From contig CM053265.1 of assembly GCA_028583415.1 (NCBI GenBank), forward strand, positions 28,964,653-29,028,652: a stretch of DNA of 64,000 nt, in the 5' to 3' direction. Both the position numbers and the translations under genes were made by a program. The notes beneath the pieces are model-generated. The model saw nothing but the letters and a program-made list of their open reading frames with translations. It had not been told where the DNA came from and did no database searches. Numbering within the stretch: the stretch's first letter is position 1; each line of letters starts with the position of its first letter. The DNA is from Protea cynaroides (taxonomy: Eukaryota; Streptophyta; Magnoliopsida; Proteales; Proteaceae). Below, piece after piece: positions 1 to 10,962 of the stretch.

Positions 1-9
1 TATATATAG
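1..9 (+). promoter_or_regulatory. LTR TATA box, element A
   Basis: TATATATAG followed by GATGTCCCAGCCTC aligns with TATAAATAGGACGTCCC in the LTRs of C, so this is the LTR promoter. Transcription should start about 30 bp downstream (inference). Confidence 0.7.
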
Positions 10-390
10 GATGTCCCAGCCTCTTTCATTCTTTTAGAACTCAAACTGAAAGAGAGAGAGAGAAAGAGAAGAGGATGAAGAGAAGGAAAATTGAAGAGGA
101 AGACTAAGAGAAGGAATTTCAGAGAGAGCTCTGATTCTTCAGTAAGTTTAAGGTATGAAAACATCCCCTACATTAATTGAATGCCTATAATAGATCATGG
201 AGGAAGTATTGATTCAAAGTAGGATCTTAACCATGAGACCCATAGACGAAAACTCAAAGGAAATCCATGAAGAGTAGGTTAGAGTAGATAATTGTGAAAA
301 ATATGAAATTAAGACCAAAGATCAATCATAGGAAGCACCCTAGTGATAGTTTAAGGAATCAAATCATAAAGGGGTTAGACTGAAAATGAA

Positions 391-595
391 AGTCGACCAA
401 ACACTCATGTGGTCGCAGCTGTGGTCGACCACACGAGGCACATGTGTCCACCACACGCCCTCGAGAGGTTTCCAGGGAGGGTGTAGTCGCATGTGTGTAG
501 TCGCATGAAATGCGACCACACGTATCGAGCAAACACCCTGTGGTCGCAGAAACTGAGACCACAGGTGCAGCCACACCTGCGACCACTCAGCTTAT
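391..595. promoter_or_regulatory. Palindromic word block in LTR A (word TGTGGTCG)
   Basis: A cluster of TGTGGTCGCA and TGCGACCACA words in both orientations, including the perfect 14-bp palindrome TGTGGTCGACCACA at 420-433. It lies about 400-600 bp downstream of the TATA box, the same relative place as blocks in LTRs B, C, H, L and M, which carry different words. The same TGTGGTCG word returns in front of gag at 4150-4300. Confidence 0.6.
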
Positions 596-2000
596 GGAAG
601 TTTGATTGATTTTAGATGGGACATTTAAACACTGCAATTAATGAATATGAACTCTAACTTAGAATCTATAAATTTATTAGGTTTCCAAGTGGTCCAAAAA
701 TGATTTACAAAGATTGGAAGAGGAACAACCATCGATCAAAGGTGAGGGAACAAGACCTAAACTAATTGGATAATAATAAACTATTTACTTTATTGAGTCC
801 AATGCCATGATTGACTCTATGCTTGTATGCTTGTAATGTGCATCTCACATGTCATCCAATATTCCTACTATTATTGTTCATGCATATTTAATTCTGTTTA
901 TTTATAACATGATGATGATGATGATGATGCTAAGAATAGGCATGTGAATGTATGTGTGTGGTTGGTGTGTCGGATGCAAATAGAGCATCATGGGGAGGAC
1001 ATGGCATGATGGTCTTTGACCTCGTCACTAGACTCTAGCTCTATCTCTACTCAAGTTTTGCCCACTAACATCGTCATATCACCATTACCTTAGCAGAACT
1101 ATTATGTCGTAGGGCATCAGGGGAGGTGGTCTCGAACCGTGTGGTCTCTGACTCTGTCGGGGGGCCTTAGCTCTATCTCTATGGAAGTATTGAGGGATGT
1201 TGGGGTGAGGCCTTGGATACACTGTTTGGCAATAGGATTGGTTAGTTGCGTGCCCAGTTTGCAAGCCCTTGCCAATAGGGGCTTACGTGTTGGTATGGGT
1301 AGGGCATCAGGGGAAGTATTGGCGGTATTTGATCCGGACACTTTGGCTCTATCTCTATTCCATGGTGGTTGCATGTGGGACGGAAATGGTGTTTGATCCA
1401 TTGGGTGGATTCACACACTCGTGTATAGGGATGCGGGGGCCACCAATCATTTCTATAGCACATTGCAAACTTAAAAATCAGACCAAAGATATGAATTGAA
1501 CGCTTGCATGTGTTTGTTGCATTGTTTTGTTTGCTCACTGAGACGTGATGTGTGCTCATCTTTTCAACATCGAATATTTTTAGTTGATGATGCGGGTCCT
1601 ACTGTTGAAGAATATATGAATGCGTCGACGTATGGACATGTTGCTGCAATGGACGTAGAAGCTATGGAAGAGGAGCATGATCCGTCGTGCGAGTGCCACT
1701 CATGTGTTTTTTATTAGCTTAGTTGTTTAGTTATGGGAACATGTAAATGATTATTTTACTTTATTTTATGTCTTGAGGTATATTGGAGATAATTGGATAC
1801 TTATTTATGTTATCATTGTCAGATACACAGTTCATTAGTGTTAAAGACTTCCTCTATCGTTTATTTACTCTGATTTTACTTGTGGAATGTATCTGGTTTA
1901 ATAGAATGGGCATGGCCTACATGAGATCCTGGTTGAACCGTTGGTCTATGGACGGTTCATCATACCATTCTGGTTAATTCAGAATTGAGGTGTGACAGCT

Positions 2001-2012
2001 TGGTATTAGAGC
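2001..2012 (+). other. Primer-binding site, element A
   Basis: TGGTATTAGAGC lies three bases after the LTR end and differs by one base from TGGTATCAGAGC, the complement of the plant initiator tRNA-Met 3' end. It marks the start of the internal region. Confidence 0.85.
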
Positions 2013-2170
2013 TCTCAGGCTCTGCTCTATAAACCAAAATACTACCACAAGGGTTGTGAATTGAGTTAGGATAAAAAATAAAAGCTATAATCAGAACACA
2101 CCATAAGCACTTGTGTTGTATGAGACATAAACTAAGAAAGAGAATAATGCACATATGTAAATGGGAAATC

Positions 2171-2172
<2 letters not shown>

Positions 2173-2214
<42 letters not shown>

Positions 2215-2220
2215 ATATAT
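2173..2220. repeat. AT dinucleotide microsatellite
   Basis: A run of about 20 TA units, then GTATG variants, in the leader between the primer-binding site and the antisense gene. The other elements lack it here, so it is a local expansion. Confidence 0.9.
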
Positions 2221-2254
2221 CCAAATGGGAGTAAGAAAAATGTACATCTGAATC

Positions 2255-2286
2255 AGAGTACGGTCCACAACCCGGACAGTTACTCT
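2255..2286 (-). other. Conserved hairpin after antisense-gene stop (A)
   Basis: On the minus strand AGAGTA pairs with TACTCT and GTCC with GGAC around a GGGTTGT loop. It starts 32 nt after the antisense-gene stop. Equivalent hairpins with changed but still paired arms occur in B, C, D, F (twice) and G. Confidence 0.65.
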
Positions 2287-2317
2287 ATAATATAAAAGAA
2301 AAAAGAAATAAACGGTA

Positions 2318-3553
2318 TCATGAAGTTGGGGGTGCTGGAGGAGGCTCACGATATCGATCATAGTCCTCAGCATATACTCTCGTAAGCCAAGCTACCTAGG
2401 TCTGGGTCACCTGGAGACTAGCTACCAGATCCGCTACCCTCTGATCCATGGTACGCTGAGCCTCCCGAATCTCACGTAGTAGTCTCATCATGTCATCTGG
2501 TGGTGGGCGCGAAGGACCAGCTGAGTGAGAAGGAGCCCGAGAAGGGCCAGCTCTAGTGGAATGTTGTAGTGATGGAAGAGGTATGGCATTCACGTCCGTC
2601 AACATCCGATCATCATTTTTCTCATCATTACTCTTGTGTGCCTCTACTGCTACCTCTGCTGCTGCTACTACTACAGCCTCTGCATCTGCTGCCGCGACTC
2701 GAGTGAAAGGACGTCTCATAGAGTTTCTCTCCTCGTCATTGACCTACACATCTCACATCCCCATCCTGCAGATGACCTCCCAGTCATGGTCCATTGAAAA
2801 AGTATCCTCGTGAATCCTCTCATCGACTAAGTCTACCTGTAGGCGAGTGAGTAGCGTAGTGATCAAACGCCCATAGGGTAGGTTACTCACCAGACCAAGT
2901 GTCGTGGCACGATGCATGGTCCTGATAATGATATAAGGAAGGCATATATGCTGCCTAGTGCAGATGCAGTACAGAAGGTACTAGGTCAACTGTAAAACCT
3001 TCTCTTAGTGTCTACTCTGGGGAATCAGGTTGTGCTGAATGATCTTGCAATACACTCGGGGCTCTGGACATAGGTTAATTGCCTTCATCTTCCAATGATC
3101 GTCTCGAAGAATCTGATTATCAATTTATGTGCACATTCACACTGATAGGAACTAGGGTTCCTTAGGTGCGCAGTATACTAAGGGACCGTCATTTGAGATA
3201 GCTAGGATATCAACCAACTCCTAGCAGTTAAATGATACCTCTGCCCCTTTAACTAAACTGGTGATCCTGAGCTTTCTGCCCCTATTTATCCTCTGGGTCT
3301 CCCTCCACCTATAAATTATAGTAAAACTGTTTCACCAACTAAGGACAGGTGCAACCCTTATACAGAATCACAGGGAGCCAGCCCATATCACCAAATGCTC
3401 CCTCCACATCGAATAAGGCTAGGCTGGCTAAGTTGACACAATGACCTCCTTCCACCTTCTTGCGCTCATACCAAGGATATTGTGCCTCTGTTTCAATGGA
3501 CCTGGAGCGACAGGGATCATGAACTCTGAGGACTTTAGTGCGAGCCATATTGT
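2318..3553 (-). pseudogene. Antisense accessory gene of element A, main exon (damaged)
   Basis: The exon begins just after a splice-acceptor-like TTGTAG. An ATG at 3548 opens MARTKVLRVHDPCRS and runs to about 3339 before a stop. Matching segments in shifted frames continue to a TGA at 2320-2318. The N-terminal part keeps the LALFDVEGAFGDMGWLPVI motif shared with C and D; the 3' part (about 2396-2719) is an Ala-rich then coiled-coil tail (MRLLREIREAQRTMDQRV). It resembles the plant 'putative plant transposon protein' family (I recall PF20167) in the pattern from YPELV..FY to LPYG.L. It runs opposite to gag-pol. Function unknown; several stops and frameshifts make this copy a pseudogene. Confidence 0.75.
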
Positions 3554-3987
3554 CTACAAGGGCATAGACCAACAAGCAACATATCAAATATAGTGAAAAA
3601 TTCAAAATTTTGGCATTATGACGCCGTGATTGGCCAAAAGTCTCATTCCCGCCCAAATGCTTGGACTAGAGGACTCACATACGTCATAAACAATCACATA
3701 ATGACCAATTTAGTAAGAACTTGCTGTTAATTAAAACAAATTAAAGAAAATTTGAGAATCCCCAAATTCTAGGTCAAAATGTAATTTCCAATTGATTAAC
3801 CTAAACCGACCGATGAAACCTAAATCTCTTAGAGGGCTTTTGTCCGTTGGGTGCCCAATAGCATGGTTCATCAATAAAAATCAAATTTTTTTTATGGATA
3901 AATAGAATTTAATTGGGAAAAGATCGAAATGGGCGATGAAAACCTAGAATAAATCAACAAAAGAATAAATGGGAATGTGGAACCTAC
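3554..3987 (-). other. 5'-UTR intron of antisense gene (A)
   Basis: On the minus strand a donor (CCTTG/GTAGGTT) lies at 3987 and an acceptor (CCCTTGTAG/ACAATATGG) at 3554. The 434-nt length is close to the introns predicted in D (431) and C (444). The start codon lies six bases after the acceptor. Confidence 0.6.
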
Positions 3988-4145
3988 CAAGGAGATAAGG
4001 AATCCAGAGGTTGATGGAAGAAACTTCACTCCAGGTGGGTGGTCGGTACTATAGCAACTTAGTGGAGGCGAGTTGAGTTGGGAACAGTAGAAGACAAAAG
4101 AGAAAATAAAGAAAATGGCTCGAAATCAGATTTTAAAAACCTGAT
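3988..4145 (-). promoter_or_regulatory. Promoter and untranslated first exon of antisense gene (A)
   Basis: Reading the minus strand, a TTTTTAAAATC TATA-like box near 4130 is followed by a pyrimidine-rich leader up to the splice donor. The same order (word block, TTTTAAA, CT-rich leader, GT donor) occurs in C and D. Confidence 0.45.
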
Positions 4146-4149
4146 TTGG

Positions 4150-4300
4150 TGTCGTGTGGTCGCAGAATTCGATCAAAAATGCTACCCCATGATCAACCCC
4201 ACAATTGACCACAGGCTCTCGGTGAGCTAATAGTTCGTGTGGTCGCAACCCTGTGGTCACATATAGTGCGACCCCACCCATCGACCCCATGATGAAAATG
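4150..4300. promoter_or_regulatory. Palindromic word block between antisense gene and gag (A)
   Basis: GTGTGGTCGCA occurs twice with inverted partners (AGTGCGACCCC, ATCGACCCC, TTGACCACA). The word equals that of this element's LTR block (391-595) and differs from the words of B, C and D. Confidence 0.55.
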
Positions 4301-4436
4301 CCTTATTTTGACTGAATCACTTTAAAAATTGAAACTTTGCCTTGTTTATTTGAAAATTAACATGAGATTAATTTATATTATGCTTGCCTCATATGTTTCC
4401 TTGATTTTCAGACACTACCACCGTCGAAAATAGGAA

Positions 4437-5690
4437 ATGGCTGGCCGTAGAGTAAGTAGAAGGAGACAAAATGTCAACCCATCTCCACCACCTATGGAGA
4501 CCAATGATAATGAAGGTCGACAAGGACAGGACGAAAATATTGAAACTCAACATTCTGCACCTCAGAATGTTCACACCCAAGCCAACCCAACCAACTTACC
4601 TACACCACCTATGGATTTGGCTACGGTGGTGATGAATTTGGCACAGCAAATGTAGCATATACAGTAAATGCAAGCCAACATGCAAGCAGCTATGGAGATT
4701 GCTTTCCCAGTTGCAAACACAATACCTTTACTTGTAGGACAAGCTAGTACTGTACCTGGTGGTAGCAACACTGTACCCCAAGCACCGCAAACACTAGTAA
4801 TACAAGGCCAAGTGCCAAATCCTGAAGCACCACAAGGTGAGAACAACCAAGGTAACTATCAGTACTAGCCACCTATGTATGGAGCTTATGCACAATAACA
4901 GCTTGATCACTCTATGCTGATCAAGGGTTTCCTAAAGTTGAAGTTAAAGGATTTCACAAGCAAATCATCAGATCCTTTGTGGCCAACTCACTAGATCGAC
5001 GAGATAAAAGGAAACTTTATGATGATGACTATAAATGAAGAGGAGAAGGTATTATGTACCACTTTTATGCTGAAAGGTGATGCACACCATTGGTGGAAAC
5101 CTACTAGAAGTTATCTGTTAACAAAGTATGCCCAACTGACATGAATTATTTATAAAGAAGCTTTCTTCGAGAAGTATTTTCGAAGGAGTTTCAGAGATCA
5201 AATGGAAAAGGAGTTTCTGAGTCTATATCAGGGACAGATGACTGTACACGTATATCAACAGCGTTATGAAGAACTATTTTTCTTTGCTCCCTCTAGCATG
5301 TAGGAGGAAAATACCAAAACCCGAAGGTTCATCATGGGACTTGGGGAAGCATTCGTGAGCATGTACTGGAATCGAGCCAAAGGGAAAGTTATTTTGCTCA
5401 AAACAGATGTATTAAAAGGCCTAATGAAAACTCATACAATAGAGGGATCTCAAAGACATTTAAACCCTTCCGTACTGAAGGCTTCAATGCTGCAACCAAG
5501 ACTACTCTGACAGCCCAACCTCAACCGAAGCAAAGTAGTGCTAGAGTTAAATGCTTTAATTGCAATCAAGTAGGACATTATTCAAGGGAGTGTCCTAAGC
5601 CAAGGAAGTAGCTACAGCAATGAAAGGTCTATGCAGTTACATCTGAGGATGCTGCCGCATCGCCTGATGTGGTCACATGTATGACCTGAA
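4437..5690 (+). pseudogene. gag: gag of element A (broken)
   Basis: Gag forms the particle and binds RNA. The frame opens with ATGGCTGGCCGTAGAG (MAGRRVSRRRQN), a start shared with C (MAGRRV) and D (MAGRKV). A proline/glutamine-rich N-terminus is followed by the core (LWPTH, FMLKGDAHHWWKPTRSYL, FRRSFRDQM) and, in another frame near 5555-5610, an intact CCHC zinc knuckle CFNCNQVGHYSREC. At least six in-frame stops (near 4652, 4867, 4897, 4993, 5140 and 5300) and frameshifts break it. Several stops are TAG/TAA at former CAG/CAA or TGG codons, which fits decay of methylated cytosines. Confidence 0.85.
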
Positions 5691-5749
5691 CTGTTCATTT
5701 TGTACTACCTTGTGTAAGCATGTAGACTAAATTAAATCAAAACACAGGT

Positions 5750-7061
5750 ATCGTACCTATTAATGGCTTACCCACCAGAGTACTCTTTGACTTTGAAGCT
5801 ACTCATTCTTTTATATCTGTGTCATTTGGAAAGAAATTAAATCTACCCCTCAGACCTTTAGATAAACTGCTTGTACGATCACCTATGGGATTAGAAGTGG
5901 AACTAGACAAATTATGCACCATGTTCAGTTCTTATCGGCGAGAATATTTTGGATGCAACCTTAATTCAACTTGAGATGGCAGACTTTGACGTTATCTTGG
6001 GAATGGATTGGTTAGCTCGGCACTCTACAAACCCATTTTGTGCAGAAAAGAAATTAACATTTAAGGACAAGGAAGGAGCAAAGTTTAGTTTTGCAGGAAC
6101 AAAACTTCCTCGTAAACGAAAACTCATTCTCTCTGCATTGAAGGCTAGAAAATGTCTCGAAAAAGGAGGAATTGGGTATCTAGTATTCGTGGTTGACCTA
6201 ACCAAGGAAGCACCACGAATAGAGAATATTGAAATTGTGTGTAAATTTTCAGATGTATTTCCTGAGGAACTACAAGGACTACCACCCGACCAAGCGGCAG
6301 AGTTCGTTATAGATCTTATACCCAGAGCCGCACCAGTATCTAAAGCACCCTATCGAATGGCTCCTACTGAACTGAAGGAATTGAAGGAACAATTACTGGA
6401 ATTACTGGACAAGGGCTATATTAGACCCAACATATCACCATGGGGAGCACCAGTATTGTTCGTGAAAAAGAAGGACGGTAGCGTTCGACTGTGTATAGAT
6501 TATCGAGAATTGAATAAGTTTACAAACAAGAATCGGTACCCGTTGCCTCGAATCGATGACTTGTTCGATCAGTTGCAAGGTGCCAAAGTGTTCTCCAAAA
6601 TTGATCTTCGGTCAGGATACCATCAGTTGAAGATTAAGGAAGGTGATATTCCGAAGACAGCATTCAGAAGCAGATATGGATATTATGAATTTTTAGTCAT
6701 GTCTTTTGGATTGACTAATGCACCCGCAACTTTTATGGAACTCATGAATCGGGTATTACATGATATGTTGGATACGTCAGTTATTGTATTTATTGACGAC
6801 ATACTAGTCTACTCCAAGGACAAAGAAACTCATATCACAAATCTAAAAGCCGCTTTGCAGCAACTAAGAAAAGAGAAGCTTTACACAAAATTTACTAAGT
6901 GTGAGTTCTGGCTGAATGAAGTCTCTTTCTTAGGCCATGTTGTATCCGCTGAAGGAATTAAAGTGGATCCTAGCAAGATTGAAGCAATTGTGAAATGGAA
7001 AGCACCTAAGAATGTTGTCAAAATTAGAAGTTTCTTAGGTTTAGCTGGTTATTATCGATGA
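5750..7061 (+). pseudogene. pol: Protease and reverse transcriptase of element A
   Basis: The aspartic protease region begins near 5750, but the catalytic triad DSG reads DFE (LFDFEATHS), and a frameshift near 5930 separates it from the 370-codon frame at 5949-7061. That frame holds GMDWL, the RT fingers (WGAPVLFVKKKDGSVRL), LRSGYHQLKI and the catalytic FIDDILVYS, then FLGHVVSAEGIKVDP and IRSFLGLAGYYR, typical of Tekay/Del chromoviruses. A stop (CGA to TGA) at 7062 ends it. RT would copy genomic RNA into DNA; here it is inactive by context. Confidence 0.9.
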
Positions 7062-7570
7062 TTCATCAAAGATTACTCTAGAATGGTCGTACCTCTCACC
7101 AGTCTGACAAATAAAGGAGAAAAGTTTTTTTGGACCAATAAATGTGAAGAGTGTTTCCAAACATTGAAGACTAGATTGATATGAGCTCCCATCTTGACTA
7201 TTTCGATCTTAGGACAACTATTTACTTTGTACATCGATGCGTCTGGGTTACGTTTGGGATGTGTGCTTATGCAAGGAGAACAAGTAATTGCATATGCCTC
7301 AAGACAACTGAAGACACATGAGAAGAACTATCTCACTCATGACTTGGAATTAGAAGCAGTGGTATATGCTGTCAAGTTATGGAGACATTATTTGGATAGA
7401 GAGAAATTTCAGATTAAATCAGATCATAAGAGTCTCACTCATCTTTTTAAACAAAAGGAGTTGAACATGAGACAGAGAAGATGGCTGAAATTATTGAAAA
7501 ATTATGATTGTGATATCTAGTATCATCCAGGAAAAACTAGTGTACTTGCTGACGCACTAAGTAGGAAAAC
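7062..7570 (+). pseudogene. pol: RNase H segment of element A
   Basis: It continues the RT frame after the stop at 7062. The RNase H acidic residues are visible in LYIDASG, LELEAVV, KSDHKSL and LADALSRK. Stops at about 7183 (TGA) and 7518 (TAG before YHPGK) break the frame. The domain would degrade RNA in RNA-DNA hybrids during reverse transcription. Confidence 0.85.
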
Positions 7571-8741
7571 TATGACAAAATCCCAAGAAAAAGCTAGTGC
7601 AAATGCTATAGTGTGTGTCACAGGAAGTGTACTTAATTACGATAATGAACAGTTCGTGATTGATATTCCGAATGAATCAACTGACCAAGGGTTTATTCAT
7701 CTATTCTCAAACATGTTTGCTACATTGAAGATTGTACCTGATTTAATGGATTTTCTAGATGAAGTAAAAGTAGCCATTAAATCAGACCCTTATCTAAGAA
7801 CGATGCAAGAAGACCTTGAAAAAGGTAGGACTACTCCTGACTTCACCTTGGACCTTGAAAAGGTGTTAAGATATAAAGGGAGAGTATGTGTTCCTGAAAG
7901 TGAAGACTTAGATATTAGACAAAGACTTATGAATGAAGCCCACACCACTGCGTATTCGGTACACCCTAGAAGCACGAAGATGTATCATGATTTAAAGAAA
8001 CTCTATTAGTGGAGAGGAATGAAAGTGGATGTAGCTAAATTTGTGTCTCAATGCTTGAATTGTCAGTTGGTAAAGGCTAAAAGGCAATGACCTGCAGTAT
8101 TTTTGCAGCCACTGCCAGAACCAGCATGGAAATGGGACTGCATCACTATGGACTTTGTCACCGGGTTACCATTGACTCCCCGAGTAGTTGACGCAGTCTG
8201 GGTGATTGTGGATCGTTTGACTAAGACAGCCCTTTTCATAGGTATGCGAGATCAGCATACCCTAGAGAGGTTAGCTAAGCTATATGTGGATAATATTGTC
8301 AGATTACATGGTAGCTAAGCTATATGTGGATAATATTGTGAGATTACATGGTGTGCATTGTGTCCGACAGGGAGCTACGCTTTACCTCAAGGTTCTAGGA
8401 AGGATTGCAGAAGGCTATGGGAACTACATTGAAGTTTAGCACGTCATTTCACCCTCAGACTGATGGACAGTCGGAGCGTACTATTCAGATTCTAGAAGAC
8501 ATGCTCCGAGCTTATGTTATTGATTTCAAAGGATCATGGGATGAGAAACTACCACTAATCGAGTTTGCCTATAACAACAGCTATCAGGATACTATACAGA
8601 TGTCACCCTATGAGGCACTATATGGTAAGAGGCGTCGATCATCTTTGTTTTGGAACAAAGTCAGAGAGCAAAGAATTGTGGGCCCTGAATTTATGGAAGA
8701 AACTTGCAAAGTAGTTGACATAATCAGGGAAAGAGTTAGAA
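7571..8741 (+). pseudogene. pol: Integrase of element A, 3' truncated
   Basis: The zinc-binding HHCC region (VHPRSTKMYHDL to QCLNCQ) lies near 7955-8070 with a TAG inside. The core shows the first Asp (MDFVTGLPL), the second in VSDR after a frameshift, and the Glu region (QTDGQSERTIQ). A 40-bp tandem duplication at 8273-8352 shifts the frame. The sequence stops after DIIRERVR at about 8741, losing the GPY/F module and chromodomain that C still has. Confidence 0.88.
8273..8352 (+). repeat. 40-bp tandem duplication in integrase A
   Basis: Two 40-bp copies starting AGCTAAGCTATATG and ending ATTACATGGT lie head to tail with one mismatch. The length is not a multiple of three, so it breaks the integrase frame. 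No other copy has it. Confidence 0.95.
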
Positions 8742-10002
8742 GTGTGACTGAACCGTCACTGAACCAACAGTTCACACCAGGATCTCAATAAGACCGTGTC
8801 CACTCATACAAACCATTGCACATAACCATAATCAAAATATAATTAAATACAGCGAAAGTCTTAAATTAAATGAACTGAGTACTCTATTGATAATTTAAAT
8901 AAATTATCCAATTATTCAAAACACCAAAACATAAATAATTATCCTTACATCATTTATAAATCCAACTGAAAATAAATAAAATAAATAAATCAAATATCCT
9001 AGAGGTACATGCAGAAAGGGCACTCGCATGAAGCATCATGCTCATCCTCTCCTGCTTGCACTTTGAAAGCTGCAACACCTCCATATACTGGAGCATCTAC
9101 ATGTCCTCGACAGTATATCCTGCATCAACATCTAAAATCATGTATATATACAAGGGTGAGCTCACAACTTAGCTCAGTAAGACAAATAGACAATGCAACA
9201 CACATCATGCATGAGTAACATTCACATTATGGTCTAGTTTTAAGTTTGCAATGTGCTATTGAAAGGATTGGCGGCCACCGCACCTCTACACATGAATGTA
9301 TGAATCCGCCCAATGGATAAAACACCACTGTCATCCCACATGCACCCACCATGGAATAGAGATAGAGCTAAAGTGTCCAGATCAAACACCGCCAACACTT
9401 TCCTTGATGCCCTACCCATACCAACACGTAAGCCCATATTGGCGAGGGCTTGCAAACTGGACTCGCAACTAACCAATCCTATATGTCATCACAGTAGGCC
9501 TATCCTAGCACAGCTCCCTACGGCATAGAGATAGGGCTTGAGTCTAGTGGCTAGGCCAGAGACCACAATGCCACTTCCTACCCCTGATACCTTACCCACA
9601 ACAAGCATGCTAAGACAGAAGCGATACAAAAAGGTGCTAGTGTGAGGAATGATCCCAGACCCCAGGCCCTTCCCATTCCACACACCAATGAAAACAATCA
9701 CATGTCTAACAATCACATCCTAGCATAACGAGTATGCAAGAATAATATAATAACTGAAAGTAAAGATGACATGCGAGTATGCACAAACACCATTCCATAG
9801 AATCATAATTATTAACAATATTTTACTGTTATTAAGTTATTAGGATTTAAAACCGATTCCTTTACCTAATGCTTGATTGCTAGCTTGCTCCACGTCACAA
9901 AATCCAAACTTGCTATCACCAGGTCCTACATGATGTTAGGGTTGAACTAGAATTAGTTTCATAGGGTTTACATTGGTCAGAAAACCAACTGGATCAAAAT
10001 TT

Positions 10003-10170
10003 ACCCTTCACAGTGCATACCGGTTGTAAGTACCGATCGCTGCACTGTGGGGAAAGGTGTGACCGGTATGGTCGACCGACCCCCCACAGACCAGCTCCCG
10101 AGAGGTACCGGTCGCAGTACCAGTCGCATATGGTGCGACCGGTATGGTCAACCGGTATGCCTCCGGAACA
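10003..10170. promoter_or_regulatory. Downstream palindromic word block, 3' LTR B
   Basis: Repeats of ACCGGTATGGTCGACC, TACCGGTCGCAGTACC and GGTGCGACCGGTAT, in both orientations, lie about 435-600 bp downstream of the LTR TATA-like box. Overlapping open frames here (10013-10253) come from the symmetric repeats, not a gene. The 5' LTR has the same block at 18105-18255. Confidence 0.55.
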
Positions 10171-10704
10171 CCACCAACTTGGTGTTCGCCTTCCGTCGGT
10201 CACCCCCTATTGGTTCTAGGGTTTCTCCTATGCATTCTAGGCCTAAGCAATGAGTTAGAGTTGTTTCATGTTCCATTCAAGTCCTAGTTTCGATGATCCT
10301 TAGCCTAGAATGCGAATCTAGGGTTCATCGACTATATTAGGGTTTGACGGTAAATTTAAGGGTTTTTGATTAATACCTCGTCTTGCATGGTATTGATCAA
10401 TTCATGATTAATCATCTATAATGCTTAACTTAGAGAGAAAGCTCAAGCACTTACTGTTAGTTCGCAACTATGGTGTTCTTCATCCAACGGCCAACGGAGG
10501 CTCCTCTCCCTCCTTTCTAAGCTCTTTCTCCTTCTTGGATCTCTTTCTCCTCTCTAAGGTTTGTGAGGATCAATCAAGGAGTTTTAAGGAAGTTTAAGGG
10601 TCCTTAAATAGACTAGGATAGAGTTTAGGAAGTTTTCCTATGTGAGGAAAGTCCCTAGGCTGGAGATTTGAAAAGCAGGGCCCATGGAGATCCATTTTCT
10701 GATC

Positions 10705-10770
10705 TAACCAGTCTACCCGCACAGACTTACCGGTCAACCGGTACCATCAATCGGTACCATAGACCGGTAT
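10705..10770. promoter_or_regulatory. Upstream palindromic word block, 3' LTR B
   Basis: TTACCGGTCAACCGGTACC, ATCGGTACC and AGACCGGTAT lie roughly 100 bp upstream of the LTR TATA-like box (sense direction). They share the ACCGG-GGTC word with the downstream block. The 5' LTR copy is at 18800-18865. Confidence 0.55.
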
Positions 10771-10962
10771 AGAATTTTATCCTAAATTTGGTCCATTTTT
10801 GTACCTGATTGTCACCCGTTCGTCCCATTTGGCCCGGTGATGATTAGAAGACCTATTATGACATGAATTAAAAGTTTAGATCGGGTTCATGGAGTGCGGG
10901 TCTTAAAACTCCCCCACCCTTAAAAAAAATTTTGTCTCCAAAATTTGCATGTAGGTCTCACA

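Larger units (their letters stand above)
1..1997 (+). repeat. 5' LTR of element A (left end outside window)
   Basis: The stretch matches, in reverse complement, the LTRs of C (19487-21712, 29145-31363), D (37371-38504) and the solo LTR H (59878-62252). It ends in GGTGTGACA just before a primer-binding site. It contains a TATA box at 1-9, a GA-rich leader at 50-125, a palindromic word block at 391-595, three copies of an AGCTCTATCTCTA box near 1037, 1169 and 1345, and a TGAG...GCTCA hairpin at 1539-1558. Short open frames inside it, such as 1139-1396, recur only as LTR repeats and are not genes. Confidence 0.9.
1..8741 (+). mobile_element. Element A: truncated Ty3/gypsy chromovirus (Tekay/Del-like)
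   Basis: The order is LTR, Met-type primer-binding site, antisense accessory gene, gag, protease, reverse transcriptase, RNase H and integrase, the Ty3/gypsy order. The polymerase reads as the Tekay/Del chromovirus type. The left LTR is cut by the window edge exactly at its TATA box. The element ends abruptly inside the integrase at about 8741, where the 3' LTR of element B begins with a shared TAGAA at the junction. Chromodomain and 3' LTR are missing. Stops and frameshifts in gag and pol mean it cannot be autonomous. Confidence 0.9.
8737..10962 (-). repeat. 3' LTR of element B
   Basis: It aligns along its length with 16831-19054. Its sense start is TGTGAGACCTACATGC and its sense end is missing. 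It contains TATTTAAG at about 10605-10612, word blocks at 10705-10770 and 10003-10170, the TGAGCT...AGCTCA hairpin at 9157-9176 and repeated AGCTCTATCTCTA-like boxes at 9350-9540. Confidence 0.9.

Noticed and set aside
10013..10253. Overlapping open frames on both strands
   Set aside because: They arise from the symmetric ACCGGTATGGTCGACC word block; the protein-level similarity between frames reflects DNA palindromes.
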